From: Rhabdophis nuchalis | Lineage: Eukaryota > Chordata > Lepidosauria > Squamata > Natricidae | NCBI GenBank assembly: GCA_039707465.1 | Contig: CM077648.1 | Location: forward strand, 73,179,619-73,243,618 | Direction: 5' to 3' | Length of the DNA stretch: 64,000 bases | Shown: piece after piece, positions 19,204 through 30,425 of the stretch | Layout of the letters: each line of letters opens with the position of its first letter | Position numbering within the stretch: the stretch's first letter is position 1 | Translations under genes and position numbers: made by a program | Notes under the pieces: model-generated | Databases searched by the model: none | The model's input: the letters and a program-made list of their open reading frames with translations, nothing else | Told to the model about the DNA's origin: nothing

Positions 19204-20193
19204 CTCTATGGCATTAGCAAAGAACTGAACTTTGGCTGGATTGTTATATGTCATTCTTGGGTTGGGACTATAGATTCTCTATAGCTTTCACAAGGCAGGT
19301 AATTAATTACAAAAATTTCAGCAATACAACCAAGTCAAGAAGATAATCATTTAGAACTGAAACAACACCAAATGTAACAACCATACATATTTAAAACAAC
19401 ATGGCATAACTGCAATTAATACAACTGTTAATTAAAATGTTAATATAAAATATAAACTAACTTAACTACTATCATTAATGAAAATAGGGTAGATAAGCAG
19501 ATTCTGCAGTAACCAGCTAGTCAAATAAATAGATCTTTAAATCCCTCTTGAAAGCCTTCAGACTAACATAAAGGAGGGGGAAAAGGTGATTGTACATTTG
19601 TGGGTCAAATCTCTGAAGGCCAGATATCTGGAAATTGTGACCTGAGAATGAGAAACAAGGGAGGGAGTCCTGCTCAGAAGAACATAAGGAACAAGCATGA
19701 AGTGGGATCAAAATATGGCCTCTCAGTCCTGTGGTGAGCTGATAGCTCAACTTCCAGGACTATCACTTGTACTCTTCCTCAGATAAAGAACCAGAGTAGA
19801 ATTTAGTGGTGTAACAACAAATGAGAGTTGCGAGGCAGGTCCACAACAATAACAGGAAACCATTGCAGAAACCCTGACATGAGATAAATCGTCAATAATG
19901 ACATTAGTAAAACTACAATCTCCCCAATATGAGCCCCATAGCTCCCATGAATCCTAGGTAGCCAGAAACACCGAGTTCTGATCGCTCAGAGGTGCTGCCA
20001 TGGCACAGAGTAGTGGGGGCATGGGAATCAAAGTCATTGTGTCATAATGCACTGATGGGGATCTGGAAAAAAGTCACGTTTGTCAAATATGGGGTAAAGT
20101 AAATTATTTTATGTTCAACCTGTAGATTATTTCCTGTAGTTATATGCCACTTTTCCTCAAAGATTATTAAAATATGGTTTCCTGTGGGCCAGA
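19204..20193. other. No recognised gene
   Basis: 19490-19760 has sequence suggestive of an old interspersed repeat (ATCTTTAAATCCCTCTTGAAAG), but no family could be named. Confidence 0.4.
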
Positions 20194-20275
20194 GAAACTC
20201 ACCAGACTCAAGGTTGACTCAGCCTTCCATCCTGAGGACCCAGACTGTTTGGGACAATATGCTGGCTCTTTAAAC
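20194..20275 (+). repeat. SINE fragment
   Basis: GACTCAAGGTTGACTCAGCCTTCCATCC...TATGCTGGCTCTTTAAAC (shown by its ends) matches the body of the SINE at 30224-30413. The copy is interrupted at its right edge by the next element. Confidence 0.55.
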
Positions 20276-20410
20276 CAGGGGTCTCCAACCTTTGCAACTT
20301 TAAGTCTGAAGGACTTCAGTTCCCAGACTTTTCCACCCAGCTTTGCTGGCTGGAGAATTCTGGGAGCTGAAGTCCTTCAGACTTAAAGTTGCAAAGGTTG
20401 GAGACCCCTG
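20276..20410. mobile_element. Near-palindromic hAT-type MITE (135 bp)
   Basis: CAGGGGTCTCCAACC...GGTTGGAGACCCCTG. The first and last roughly 50 bp are reverse complements (TTTGCAACTTTAAGTCTGAAG and partner), so the whole element folds into a hairpin. The flanks CTTTAAAC and CAATAAAC match at six of eight bases. Confidence 0.75.
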
Positions 20411-20849
20411 CAATAAACCCTTTGACTTGCATTTGACTTTGTCAATGATGTTTTATCATTCCATGGACACCTGATTTCTATCAAGGACTGTAGGAAGTGA
20501 AGTGTCATTGAACTTCCTTCTTACATGCTTCTAGTAGCAGTGTTACTCTTAGCCTAAATTAAGCTACATCTGTAGACAAAGATCATTGTACATGCAAACC
20601 TTTCTTTCTTAATTATTATCATAAATCTAACCATCTGGTCTTTTCAGAATTATTGCCCATCCCGTTCAGTGTAAATATAACTTCAGATCAAGAAACATAG
20701 TGGCCAATTTTTTTGCCTGTGACAGAGCAACTCACCATAAACTAACTGAATTAATAAGAATATTATTTAACTAAGGAAAAAATACTGTTAATGACTCCTT
20801 ATTCAAGGTTTGCACTTCCTTAAAAATGCTTGTGTCAGTGTTATTAGAT

Positions 20850-21055
20850 CAGGGATGTCAAACTCGTGGCCCATGGGACAGATGCGTCATGCCCACCCCA
20901 GCTCCGCAAATGGGAAAAACATCACAAAATGTCACATGATGGCAACATGATGCTACAAGTTTGACATCCATGCATCACACCCAGTTTAGCAAAGTGAGAA
21001 AAAATCGTGATACGTCATGTGATGCTGCCGCGACAATGTGAGTTTGACACCCCTG
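20850..21055. mobile_element. hAT-type MITE (206 bp)
   Basis: Ends are CAGGGATGTCAAACTC and GAGTTTGACACCCCTG. The body has repeated CACATGATG-type units. Flanks TATTAGAT and TTCTATTC both have a central TA but otherwise differ. Confidence 0.6.
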
Positions 21056-21410
21056 TTCTATTCTATGCATAGCTCCATCTGGATCATGGCTTCTATTTCC
21101 TGTAGATTCATTTCCATTCTGTTATTGAATTCTAAATTCAGCAAAATTCAGCATAATTTCTAAATGTCCGCTTGGAGCTGGATAATATTTGCATGGCAAA
21201 TAACCAGGAAAATCAAGGAGCGTAGGCTAGTTGGGAGATTGTAAAACAAATCACCAAATAAAGCATTTTTAAATGTTGCAGAAAAACACATCATCATCAA
21301 AAGGTAAGCTTGAGTTGAGAGAATCTTGATGCTTTAAGTACCAAAGAATAACTAGCAGTAGTTAAACATGTCATTAGTTTCACTTGATTATGAAGTCCTA
21401 ATGAGTTATA

Positions 21411-21427
21411 AGAATTCTATGGAAAGG
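21411..21427 (+). repeat. Target-site duplication of ORF1-only copy B (left)
   Basis: AGAATTCTATGGAAAGG, repeated at 22210-22226 as AGAATTCCATGGAAAGG (16 of 17 bases). Confidence 0.85.
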
Positions 21428-22209
21428 CGGATCTTAAAGATTTAATGAGTACAATTTTAGCAGATTATACTAAAAAGAATAAAGAATACCTCTGGGGGGA
21501 TATAAGCCTGATCTACAGAATTAACTCAGCATATGCTAGAATAAATGATGTACCTAGAGAGATTCATATTAAATTTTTAAGAAGGTCCACAAGGGATGAG
21601 ATACTGAGGGCACAGCGAGGGGGGCCTTTGAAATACCAACAAAAAGAAATTGCCATATTGAAGCAAATTCCAAAAAAAATTCGAGAGATAAGAAGGAAGT
21701 ATTCCTTCTTGTCCAAAAAATTATACAAAAAAGGAGTATGGTTCAAATGGTTAATGCCTGAAGGAATGTTGGTATTCTGGGATGGGGTAGAGTTAGAGTT
21801 GAAACAGTAGGAGAGGCAGAGGCCTTTCTTAAAAAGCATTCCTTAATCCTGGAAGATGAAGAAGGAGCGGGAGGGGCCACGGCCCCGCCCACTGGTGGGG
21901 AGGAGGAAGAAGAAACAATAGCAAAGAGACTCAGATCTCAAAAATGAATTTATTTCGAAACTATTATTTGTAATTCCTGAAAACGGATGTTAATATAAAA
22001 CAAAAGATTGAATGTACGAAGTTTATGATGTGATATATATATATATATATATCTTGCCACCATTTACTTAACTGTATTTTGTATGAAGCCTCGGAGGCAA
22101 CCACCGCCCCTGACATGGAAGTCCTAAAATGTTAATGTAATACCCTATATACTCCCTTTTCCTTTTTATACATTGTAAAACCAATATAAATTGTTTTTTT
22201 TTAAAAAAA
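21428..22209 (+). mobile_element. ORF1-only L1-type retroelement, copy B (5'-truncated)
   Basis: Begins within ORF1, in the RRM region. It runs through the C-terminal domain, the stop at about 21943-21945, the family 3' UTR (here with an AT dinucleotide run at 22033-22053) and a poly(A)-like end. The 17-bp duplications and 5' truncation are typical of L1-driven insertion. It is the most diverged of the four copies. Confidence 0.85.
21445..21945 (+). pseudogene. ORF1-only protein, C-terminal half, frameshifted
   Basis: The open stretch 21445-21807 covers the end of the RRM (YRINSAYARINDVPREIHIK) and the C-terminal domain (ILKQIPKKIREIRRKYSFLS, WFKWLMPEGMLVFWDG). A single-base shift near 21790 then breaks the frame; the normal end, ETIAKRLRSQK with stop, can be read in another frame up to 21945. 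The missing N-terminus and the shift make it non-functional. Confidence 0.8.
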
Positions 22210-22226
22210 AGAATTCCATGGAAAGG

Positions 22227-22868
22227 ATAATTAGTAGTTCACATGTGAACCTGAGCAATTTTAACACAAACTGCAGATGACATTTAGTTCCGTTCAGGGA
22301 CCTGTGAGAGCCCAGGAGAGAGCCTTCTGAAAGTTTGTGTTATTAGCTAGGTGAGAATGTGAAAGTAAGGGCAGAATAATAAATAAAACTGATTGTAGCT
22401 CAGATCAACCAAGTAGAAGACACAGCACCTACACAGATTTATGGGTCAAGAAATAGTGTCAATTACAAGGCTATCTTTGTATATACAATTTTAGCCAGTT
22501 GGTGGCCTCTTCACCCTTTTTAGGGAGGGGAGGAGAGGGGGGGAAATCCCAAAACAAGTTTCAGCAGTATGGAAGTATATAACTTCTTTATCAAAGTTGT
22601 TTTATTTATGCAGCTTATGACCATTGTGAAGGTACTGTGTGTGCCCATGAAAAATGTTTTTCTTTATGATGGCCTTGGTCTAATATAGCAATGCAGTCTA
22701 GATGATCTGATATCCACTACATTCTAAGAGCATCAAAGTGGCATTTGAAAAAAATACTGGATTCATTCAATTAAGTGTACATGCATTGAACTAAATTATG
22801 AAAAGCTGCCATCTGGATGCATTTATGGAAAGGACCCACAAGGGCAACATTCATGCTGAGAAATGGCC
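22227..22868. other. No recognised gene
   Basis: AT-rich sequence between copy B and the L1 poly(A) end, without clear repeats or frames. Confidence 0.4.
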
Positions 22869-23175
22869 TTTTTTTTTTTTAATTGAAAAAGTTTTATTCA
22901 AACAAATTTCCCCCCCTTTTTACCCCCCGACATATAATATAAATCACATACAAATACTATACCCCCTCCCCTCCCCCTGTCTTAAAATAAATTTCTCATT
23001 CCAATATTGTATCCCCTCACCTCCCAACAATCATAATATAAATTTCTCTTAAAATAACAATATCCCATTAACCCCATCTTCTAAATTAATTGAACATATA
23101 TAAATCATAATATAAATGTCTCTTAACGTAACCATATCCCATTAATCCCATTTTCTAAATTAATTATACATATAT

Positions 23176-23232
23176 ATTTCCCCACCCTCCACCCTAACCC
23201 TCCCCCACCTCCCATTCAAACCCACCCCCTGA
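23176..23232 (-). repeat. G-rich tract in the L1 3' UTR
   Basis: On the transcribed strand there are at least six runs of three to five G within 57 bases, able to form a G-quadruplex. The second L1 has the same tract at 41227-41288. Mammalian L1 3' UTRs carry a comparable G-rich polypurine stretch. Confidence 0.6.
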
Positions 23233-23332
23233 CTTCCGCTATACACCACTCTAATAATTCCAAACATCCCATATAATATTTGCTCTATTCACATTGTATC
23301 CCTTACTTATCACCCTATCAATCTAAACATTC

Positions 23333-26227
23333 TTACCTAAAGGCTACATAATACTTCCTGGTCTGGTATCTATTCTGTATATAATCAATCCACTTTGCCC
23401 ATTCCTGTGCATAATTCTCCTGTTTCTGATCTTTTAAGAAAGCTGAAATTTTTGCCATTTCCACAAACCCCGCCACTTTCTGAATCCATTGATCAATTGT
23501 CGGTAAGAAATCTTTTTTCCAGTGTTGAGCAATCAACAACCTCGCTGCTGTAACCATATACAAAATCAATTTTGTTTCCCCTTTAGTAAAATCTTTAATT
23601 ATACCCAATAAAAACATTTGCAGGATAAATTGTATTCTTTTCTTAAATACATTTTGCATAACCCACCATATTTTTATCCAAAAAGCTTTAACCTTATTGC
23701 AAGTCCACCATACATGAAAAAAAGTAGCATCTAAACACCCGCATCTCCAGCATTTAGGTTGAACATTTGGGTACATACATGATAACTTCTTAGGATCTAA
23801 ATACCATCTGTAAAACATTTTATAAAAATTCTCCCTTAAATTCTGTGACTGCGTAAATTTAACATTCTGAACCCATATTTTTTCCCACGTATCCATCATA
23901 ACCGGTTCGTCAAGATTCTGAGCCCATTTAATCATACAATCCTTCACCAATTCGCTTTCTGAGTCTCTTTCTAACAATACATTGTATATTCTTTTAACAT
24001 GTTTTGGACCAGTCTCTTTTATCTGCTTGATCAGTTCAGCTTCTTTATCCATAAAGCCTACCCTGCAGTCTTCTTTCCATCTCTTCTGTAACTGTATGTA
24101 ATGTAACCAATTTAAAGTAATTCCTACGTCCAACAGTTGTTCCATAGTTTTCAACTGCCATTCAACCCCATCAAAAATAAGCACATCTTTATATAAACAC
24201 CCCCCGAGTGACTTAATATTTGTAATCCACATGGTGTCTGCAAGATCCAACCAAAGCGGTATTTTATGATCCCAATTAGGCCGATGCTTCTTCCATATTC
24301 TCATCAAGGCACTTCGGAGAACGTGGTTGTTAAACACTTTGTCCACCTTATCTTCATAAAACAAATATGCATGCCAACCCAGAACAAGGTCATGACCTTC
24401 TATATTCAATAATTCAGCTTTTGTTTTCCCAAACCAATCTGCCACACACGTCAATGCCGCCGCTTCATAATACAGTCGAAGGTTTGGGAGTCTAAGGCCA
24501 CCTCTTTCACGAGTATCTTGCATAATCTTTATCTTTACTCTTGGTTTTTTCTCCTTCCAAACAAATTTGTATAATGTTGCTTGCCATTCTGACAAAATTT
24601 TATCTGATTTAAGCACCGGTATCATCTGAAATAAGAAAATAAATCTAGGTAGAATATTCATTTTAATTGCTGAAATCCTTCCAAGCAAAGATAGTGGTAG
24701 CTTTTTCCAAACTTGAAGATCCTTCTGTATCTTTTGCCACAACACTTCATAGTTATTTGAAAAAAGTTTTGCATTTACTTCTGCAATTTGTATTCCTAAA
24801 TATTTGACTTTAGAAACGATTTCGAACCCTGCCAGACTTACAAGTCTTTTTCTCTGAATCTCTGGCATATTTTTAACCATCATTTTCGTTTTATTTTTAT
24901 TCAGTTTAAACCCAGACACCATGCCAAATTCTGCAATGATATTTTTCATCTGGATTATTGAGTTCAAAGGATGTGAAAGGGTAACAACCAGATCATCAGC
25001 AAATGCCCTAGTTCTGTATTCCTTTTGCCTAATAATTATACCACTTAAAGAATTTGAGTCCCGAATTGTATTCAACAAGACTTCCAGAGTTAAAATAAAT
25101 AACAATGGAGATAATGGGCATCCTTGTCTTGTACCTTTTTGTATCTCAAAAGTTGTAGACAAATTTCCGTTGATAATAAGTTGTGCGTTTTGTTGCTGAT
25201 AAATTGCTCCAATCGCTTGTCGAAATCGTGGTCCCATATCCATCTTTTCCAACGTCTTGGTTAGAAAATTCCAGTTCACACGATCGAAGGCTTTCTCCGC
25301 ATCCAAAAAGACCAGCACTGCAGAGACCTGTTTATTCTTATCAAGATAGTCAATTAAATCGATAAGTTGCCTTACATTCTCCTTCATATGTCTGCCTTCA
25401 ATAAATCCTGCTTGGTCATAGTGAATAACCTCTTGGATAACTGGCATCAATCTGTTGGCAAGTACTTTAGCATATATTTTATAATCTGTATTTAGAAGAG
25501 ATATCGGTCTGTAATCCTCTGGTTTCTTAGGGCCGTCTTTGTCTTTGGGTATCAATGATATAAAAGCCGCTTTCCATGAGAGAGGTATTTTACCTCCTTG
25601 CTGAATATTGGAAAATAATTCTGTAAGATATTCAATCATTTCCAATTGTAAAGTTTTATAGTAGATTGCAGTCAAACCATCAGTCCCTGGAGCCTTGGCT
25701 AATTTAAGTTGGTTTATAGCTAAAATAATCTCGTCTGCAGTTATCAAACGTTCCAAATTTGCCTTTTGAAGCACGGCTATTTTAGTAACCCTTTTTCCTT
25801 CCAGAAAGTCCTCTATTGAGTTATTCTGTATATTGTCCTGTAAATATAACTTGGTGTAATAATCCACAAATGATTTTTTAATCAAAACCTGTTGATATAC
25901 CGTTTTCCCTCCATATTCAATTCTATCAATAATTCTATTATTCGTATTCTTTCTCAAGGTGTAGGCCAACCACCTACCAGGTTTATTAGCGTTGGCAAAA
26001 GAATTATGTTTGGCAAATTGTAAGTTAGTTGCTGTTTGTTCTGATATAAGCATTTGAAATTGATCTTTCAACAGCTTTATCGCCATCTGGAGTGTCACAT
26101 TTTTTGGAGTTACTATAAGTAACTGCTCCTTTTTTTTAATTGCCTTTTGACCCCACGCTCCAGTTTGAAAACACCTCCTATTTGATCTGGCCCGGTAAAG
26201 CCTTAAATGTAAACCAGGCCAGTGCAA
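23333..26227 (-). pseudogene. L1 ORF2 protein, RT and C-terminal part
   Basis: 964 open codons. RT motifs in order: FISLIPKDKDGPKKPEDYRPI (about residue 215, cited by its ends), QAGFIEGRHMKENVRQ, FLDAEKAFDRVNW, GTRQGCPLSPLLF, and FADD at 409-412 (24992-25003), the normal L1 form of the active site. The C-terminal region ends with a Cys/His cluster, CWRCGCLDATFFHVWWTC, matching the L1 C-terminal zinc-knuckle-like motif. The endonuclease domain is missing, and the first 40 residues look like junction sequence. The copy lacks a promoter and endonuclease but has no internal stop, so it inserted recently. It represents the autonomous family that could drive the ORF1-only elements. Confidence 0.88.
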
Positions 26228-26230
26228 GAT

Positions 26231-26498
26231 TTAGCAACCCATTGCTACTTCCCTCTACCATCAATTTTCTTGAAATTATGTGATATTGCCTATTATATCA
26301 ACATGAGCAGTAAAAAAGGTAACTCTTGAAAGAACCAGGAAAAAATAGATAGATGCTGCAAGCTTGTAACAATATAACTGCTACCAAGAAACATATTCTT
26401 ACAAAAACATTTACATAATTTATTTTATTCCATAAAATAATTAACTTGTTAGAGAAAGATTGTATATTAGGGCTCTGCAGACTTGAAAAATAATTTGG
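26231..26498. other. Spacer between L1 and ORF1-only copy C, no recognised gene
   Basis: AT-rich, without frames or repeats that could be named. Confidence 0.4.
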
Positions 26499-28450
26499 GG
26501 CTTCCGGTTCCGCCTTCCAGCGGCGACGGACGAGTCTTGGGACTCGTCCGCCGTTTTGATCTTTTTTCTGCCCCCCAACGGGGGCGGGGCACCCCTGTTT
26601 TGGGGTCCCTCCATAAGGCTGGCTTGCCTGGGTCGGTTTATCCCAGCGGCGGCGGGAAAACAGCCCTTGTCTTCGGTCTAGGCGAGAAAAGACATGCTGC
26701 GGGGGGTTTTCCCTTCGCCAATGGAGGACGGCAACGCACGATGAATTTGGAGAGAGCTGAGTGTTCGGATCGGAAGGCTTTCCAGGGCGTTGGCGGTGAG
26801 GTGAAGAGTGAGTGACTTTAACCTTATTTGTGCTGGCAGCCTGGACTGAAAGAACATGGAGGGGGGTGTTTGTTTGTTAAACCCCCCCTCGGATTTAAAG
26901 CGGCGCTTAGAAATGGCTCCTCGTTGCGAGGAAGCGGACATTTCGCATCCGGATTGCTTTGAAGCAAGTGAAAGTGTTTTGCGGCTTGTTTCTTTACAAT
27001 GTATCTAAGTCCGGCTGGCTTGAAACAATTTTTCCTTTGCTACTTTCTCCTGCTGGCTCTCAGACTGGGCGGTGGAAGATGGCTGCCCTTTGTTCCTGAA
27101 TGACTATTTTTACTTATGGAAAATTACCAACATCTCTTTGTGATTTGGACTCCCTCTCTCTATTAATGAAGAAATTTCTGGATTAATTGATTCCTTCCCT
27201 GGAGTGCCTTCCCTGCTATAATTATTGACTGTGAAAAGTGTTTCTCTTCTGGGTCTTGAACTTTTTACAACCCTGTTTTCTCCTGACCTGCTTCAACGGC
27301 CCCACCCAAAAAACGCCATCTTAGTGGCACTGACTTTATCATCTTACCATGGCATCAAAATCAGAATTGGCAGGTTTGGAACAAAGAATGACATCAATGG
27401 AATCAGTGTTACAAGCTTTGGTGCAGGAAATTAAAGCTTTGAGAGAAGATAATAGCAGCTTCAAGAAGGATCTTTTGGAAACACGGAAACAAGTGCTGGA
27501 GAACACACAGAAGACTGAGGAGCTGGAAGGGGGGCTGGCTGGGGCAAAGGGAGAGCTTAAAAATGTTAACAGTGAGGTTAGAGAATTGACAGGGCATATG
27601 TCTAGGATGGATTTTGAAAGGATGTCATATTTTTTAAGATTTCAGAACATTTCTGAAGAACCTGGTGAATGTCTTCCTGAACTCATGAGCACAATTTTAG
27701 CAGACTATTTACATAAACCTAAAGATGAGATCAGGGGGGACATTGACCTAGTTTACAGAATAAACTCGACATATGCCAGGATAAATGAAGTACCCAGAGA
27801 GATACATATTAAATTTGTTAGAAGGTCAACCAGAGAGGGAATTTTGAAGGCGCAGAGAGGGGGGCGGCTAATTTACCAACAAAAGGAAGTCGCCATCTTG
27901 AAGCAGATCCCAAAAAAGATTAGAGAGATGAGAAGGAGGTATTCCTTCTTATCAAAAAAATTGTTTGACCACGGGACTTGGTTTAAGTGGGCGATGCCGG
28001 AAGGGATGTTGGTGTTCTGGGAAGGAGGGAGAGTTAGGATTAAAACAGTTGTTGAGGCGGAAGCCTTTCTTAAAAAACATTCCTCTGTCCTGGGGGAAGA
28101 TTCAGGGGGGGCCACGGCTCCGCCCGCTGGGGGCCAGGAAGGAGAAAAAGAAGATACAATTGCCAAGAGACTTAGATCGAAAAAATAACTTTGCTTTTTT
28201 TATTAACATTGTATAACCTTTATATCTGGATGTTTGCACATGACTGCCAGCATAGAATTGAGAATTTAGGAAGCATGCACTTATTTTCACCTCGTAGTAT
28301 TTTTGGAAAATGTTTTTTTAATGTTTTATTATGAAGCCCTGGAAGGGCCAATGATCCCGACACAAAAGTTCTCAAAATGTTTCTGTATCCCTTACCTTTC
28401 CCTTTTGGAAAAATTGTAAAAACCCAATAAAACTTTTTCAATACAAAAAG
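26499..28450 (+). mobile_element. ORF1-only L1-type retroelement, copy C (full length)
   Basis: Starts GGCTTCCGGTTCCG. It has an 850-bp 5' UTR that aligns along its length with copy A (CGGGGGG/GGGGGTTTTT.. and YY1-like blocks), an intact 279-codon ORF1, the family 3' UTR with CCAATAAAACTTTTTCAAT (28424-28442) and a short A-rich end. Total about 1.95 kb. No ORF2 lies between the ORF1 stop and the poly(A) signal. A clean target duplication was not found, possibly because of later changes at the A-rich end. Confidence 0.85.
27349..28188 (+). CDS. L1-type ORF1 protein of the ORF1-only element (intact)
   Basis: 279 codons with ATG in Kozak context (ACCATGG). Residues 1-95 are coiled coil with Leu/charged heptads and a Gly-rich break (LEGGLAGAKGELK). 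Residues about 97-175 are RRM-like (SYFLRFQNI; RGDIDLVYRINSTYARINE, given by its ends). Residues 176-250 are the C-terminal domain (ILKQIPKKIREMRRRYSFLS; WFKWAMPEGMLVFWEGGRVR). Residues 250-279 form an acidic/Pro-Gly linker and the basic end TIAKRLRSKK. In L1 this protein coats RNA as trimers and acts as a chaperone in the retrotransposition particle. The frame is open even though the element has no ORF2, so it was probably kept by selection until recently. The assignment to the L1 ORF1 fold is by pattern, not by search. Confidence 0.85.
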   Translation: MASKSELAGLEQRMTSMESVLQALVQEIKALREDNSSFKKDLLETRKQVLENTQKTEELEGGLAGAKGELKNVNSEVRELTGHMSRMDFERMSYFLRFQNISEEPGECLPELMSTILADYLHKPKDEIRGDIDLVYRINSTYARINEVPREIHIKFVRRSTREGILKAQRGGRLIYQQKEVAILKQIPKKIREMRRRYSFLSKKLFDHGTWFKWAMPEGMLVFWEGGRVRIKTVVEAEAFLKKHSSVLGEDSGGATAPPAGGQEGEKEDTIAKRLRSKK

Positions 28451-28920
28451 ATGTTATAAAAAGACTCGTGTAACTCTTAAAGCAACCATGCCTTCTTTCA
28501 GGTTCCTGCAAAGGTTGACCTCCTTAAAGAAAAGTGTTGTGTCCATGTTAGGCTGAGGTACTTCTTGCCAATACTTTTCAAAGCCTGCTCAGTTAAAATA
28601 CATAAATTTGCAGGCATAAAAAGGAAGAAAATAAAACTGACATTGTCCCTCTACTACTGCCTCTGATCAAATGGCACCAGTTCTTTCTTAATTATAGTTG
28701 AAATGAAATATTATCAACCGCAGCAATGCCAGAACTCAGAAATGAAACTGGTAGATGAACCAGAGAAGCAAAACAAACAATCCAGTTATCATTAAATTCA
28801 GTTAGAGTTCAGGGTAATAAAATACAAGCAGGCATAGTCCATCAATCTGGCAAACCTGTTGAGCAGGAATAGGACCAGTCCAAAGTCCCCCTATATTCAT
28901 GGAAAACAAACTTTCTGGAG
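28451..28920. other. No recognised gene
   Basis: Spacer between copy C and the second hAT foldback. Confidence 0.4.
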
Positions 28921-29103
28921 CAGGGGTCCCCAACCTTTTTTGCACCAGGGACCGGTTTCATTTTAAAGAAAATTCTGCGGACCGGCTGAGTGGCTCAGCA
29001 GTCATGTGACTGGGTGGGCATGGCCAACTTGGAAAATGTGAAACTCACTTAACAATGATCTTGGTTAGCAACCAAACTTTTGGCCTCAACTGTGGTCATA
29101 AGT

Positions 29104-29166
<63 letters not shown>

Positions 29167-29187
29167 CTTTTTCTTTCTTTCTTTCTT

Positions 29188-29219
<32 letters not shown>

Positions 29220-30164
29220 TCTTTGTCTCTGTCTCTCTTTCTTTCTCTTGCTATTTCTTTCTTTCTCTCTTTCTCTCTCTTTCTCTCTTTATTTCTTTCT
29301 CTTTCTTTCTTTTTCTCTTTCCCTCTTTCTCTCTCTTTTTCTTTCTCTCTCTCTCTCTCTTTCTGTATCTTTTTCTGTCTCTTTCTTTCCTTTCTGTCTC
29401 TTTCTTTCCTTTCTGTCTCTTTCTCTCTGTCTGTCTTTCTCTCTCCCACTTTCTTTTTCTTTCTTTTTCTTTCTTTCTCTTTCTTTCTGTCTCTCTCCTT
29501 CATCCGCCCATCTCTATCACTCTGTGTGTGTGTGCGTGTGTCTGTCTGTCTTGCATTCACTCAATCACTCATTCTGTGTCTCTGTCTATCTTTCTCTCCC
29601 TCCCTCCCTCTCTCTGTCTCTCTATGTGTGTCTGTGTCGTCGTTGTCGTCGTCGTCCCCCCAGCCTCCTCAGCTCGCCTGCCGCGCTTGGTCGCTCATTC
29701 GCTCGGTCAGGCTCCGTGGCTGGGTAGGAGCCGGGCTGGAGAGGAGGAGGAGGGAGGAGGGGGCAGCCCATTGGGCAGAGCGCGCGGGAGAACGCAGGAG
29801 GATGGTGGGGCCTCTTCCTCCACCCTCGTCGACGGAGGAACTCCTGTGCGCCGCCGGAGCAACCCTCCAGTTCCCTCCCCCGCCCGCGGAGCCTCCGCAG
29901 CCCCTGGAAGAAAACGAGTGGCTGGCATGCCAGCAGGGGAGGGAATCGGTGACCAGTCCGGCGGCGCCCAGGAGTCCCTCCGTCGACGAGGGAGGAGGAA
30001 GAGCCACACTCCAACGGCGCGAACAGCCGCGCCTGCGTTCTCCCGCGCGCTCTGCTCAGGGGGCTGCCCCCTCCTCCCTCCTCCTCCACTCCAGCCCTGC
30101 GGCCCGGCTCCCACCCAGCCACGGCCCGGCACCGGTCCGCGGCCCGGGGGGTTGGGGACCCCTG
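28921..30164 (+). mobile_element. hAT foldback element, copy 2 (1244 bp)
   Basis: Same ends and order as copy 1. The flanks are TTCTGGAG (28913-28920) and TTCTAGAG (30165-30172), matching at seven of eight bases. It contains the pyrimidine tract (about 29102-29630) and the GC-rich foldback (about 29700-30145). It looks nearly identical to copies 1 and 3 apart from repeat length. Confidence 0.9.
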
Positions 30165-30223
30165 TTCTAGAGAAGAGGGAGCCTGACACTCACTTTTCCA
30201 GAACCTCCTACACCAGCGGCTAA

Positions 30224-30413
30224 TAGCAAGACTTATTTACTGCTTCACAGTGCTTTACAGTCTTCTCTAAGTGGTTTACAGAGTCAGCATATTACCCCCA
30301 ACATTTTACCCACCTCAGAAGGATGGAAGGCTGAGCCATCCTTGAGCTGGTTAGGATCAAACTGCTGGCAGTCAGCAGAATTAGCCTGCAATACTGCATT
30401 CTAACCCGTGTAG
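30224..30413 (-). repeat. tRNA-derived SINE, reverse strand
   Basis: On the reverse strand: GGTTAGAATGCAGTATTGCAGG head, a degenerate B box CAGTTTGATCCT, GCTCAAGGATGGCTCAGCC, and a 3' part ATATGCTGACTCTGTAAACCACTTAGAGA (given by its ends). This is a common squamate SINE with a CR1/L2-like 3' end. The same family is at 20194. Confidence 0.6.
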
Positions 30414-30425
30414 CACTATGGCACT

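Larger units (their letters stand above)
22869..26230 (-). mobile_element. L1-clade LINE, 5'-truncated, reverse strand
   Basis: The poly(T) run 22869-22880 is the 3' end on the reverse strand. It is preceded by AATAAAACTTTTTCAATT and a 3' UTR with a G-rich strand (C runs at 22912-22930, 22965-22979 and 23176-23232 as seen on the plus strand). ORF2 is open from 26227 to 23333. The sequence stops near 26230, so 5' UTR, ORF1 and endonuclease are absent. No clear target duplication was found. Confidence 0.85.

Noticed and set aside
18133..19284. Long Ser/Phe/Leu-rich open frame and its reverse Lys/Glu/Arg frame (also at 29055-30170 and 33977-35072)
   Set aside because: They are translations of the TTTC/TC tract and the GC-rich foldback of the hAT element; open in several frames and on both strands.
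26440..28470. Target duplication for ORF1-only copy C
   Set aside because: Several short A-rich matches were seen (for example AAAAAGA) but none lies exactly at both ends, so none is claimed.
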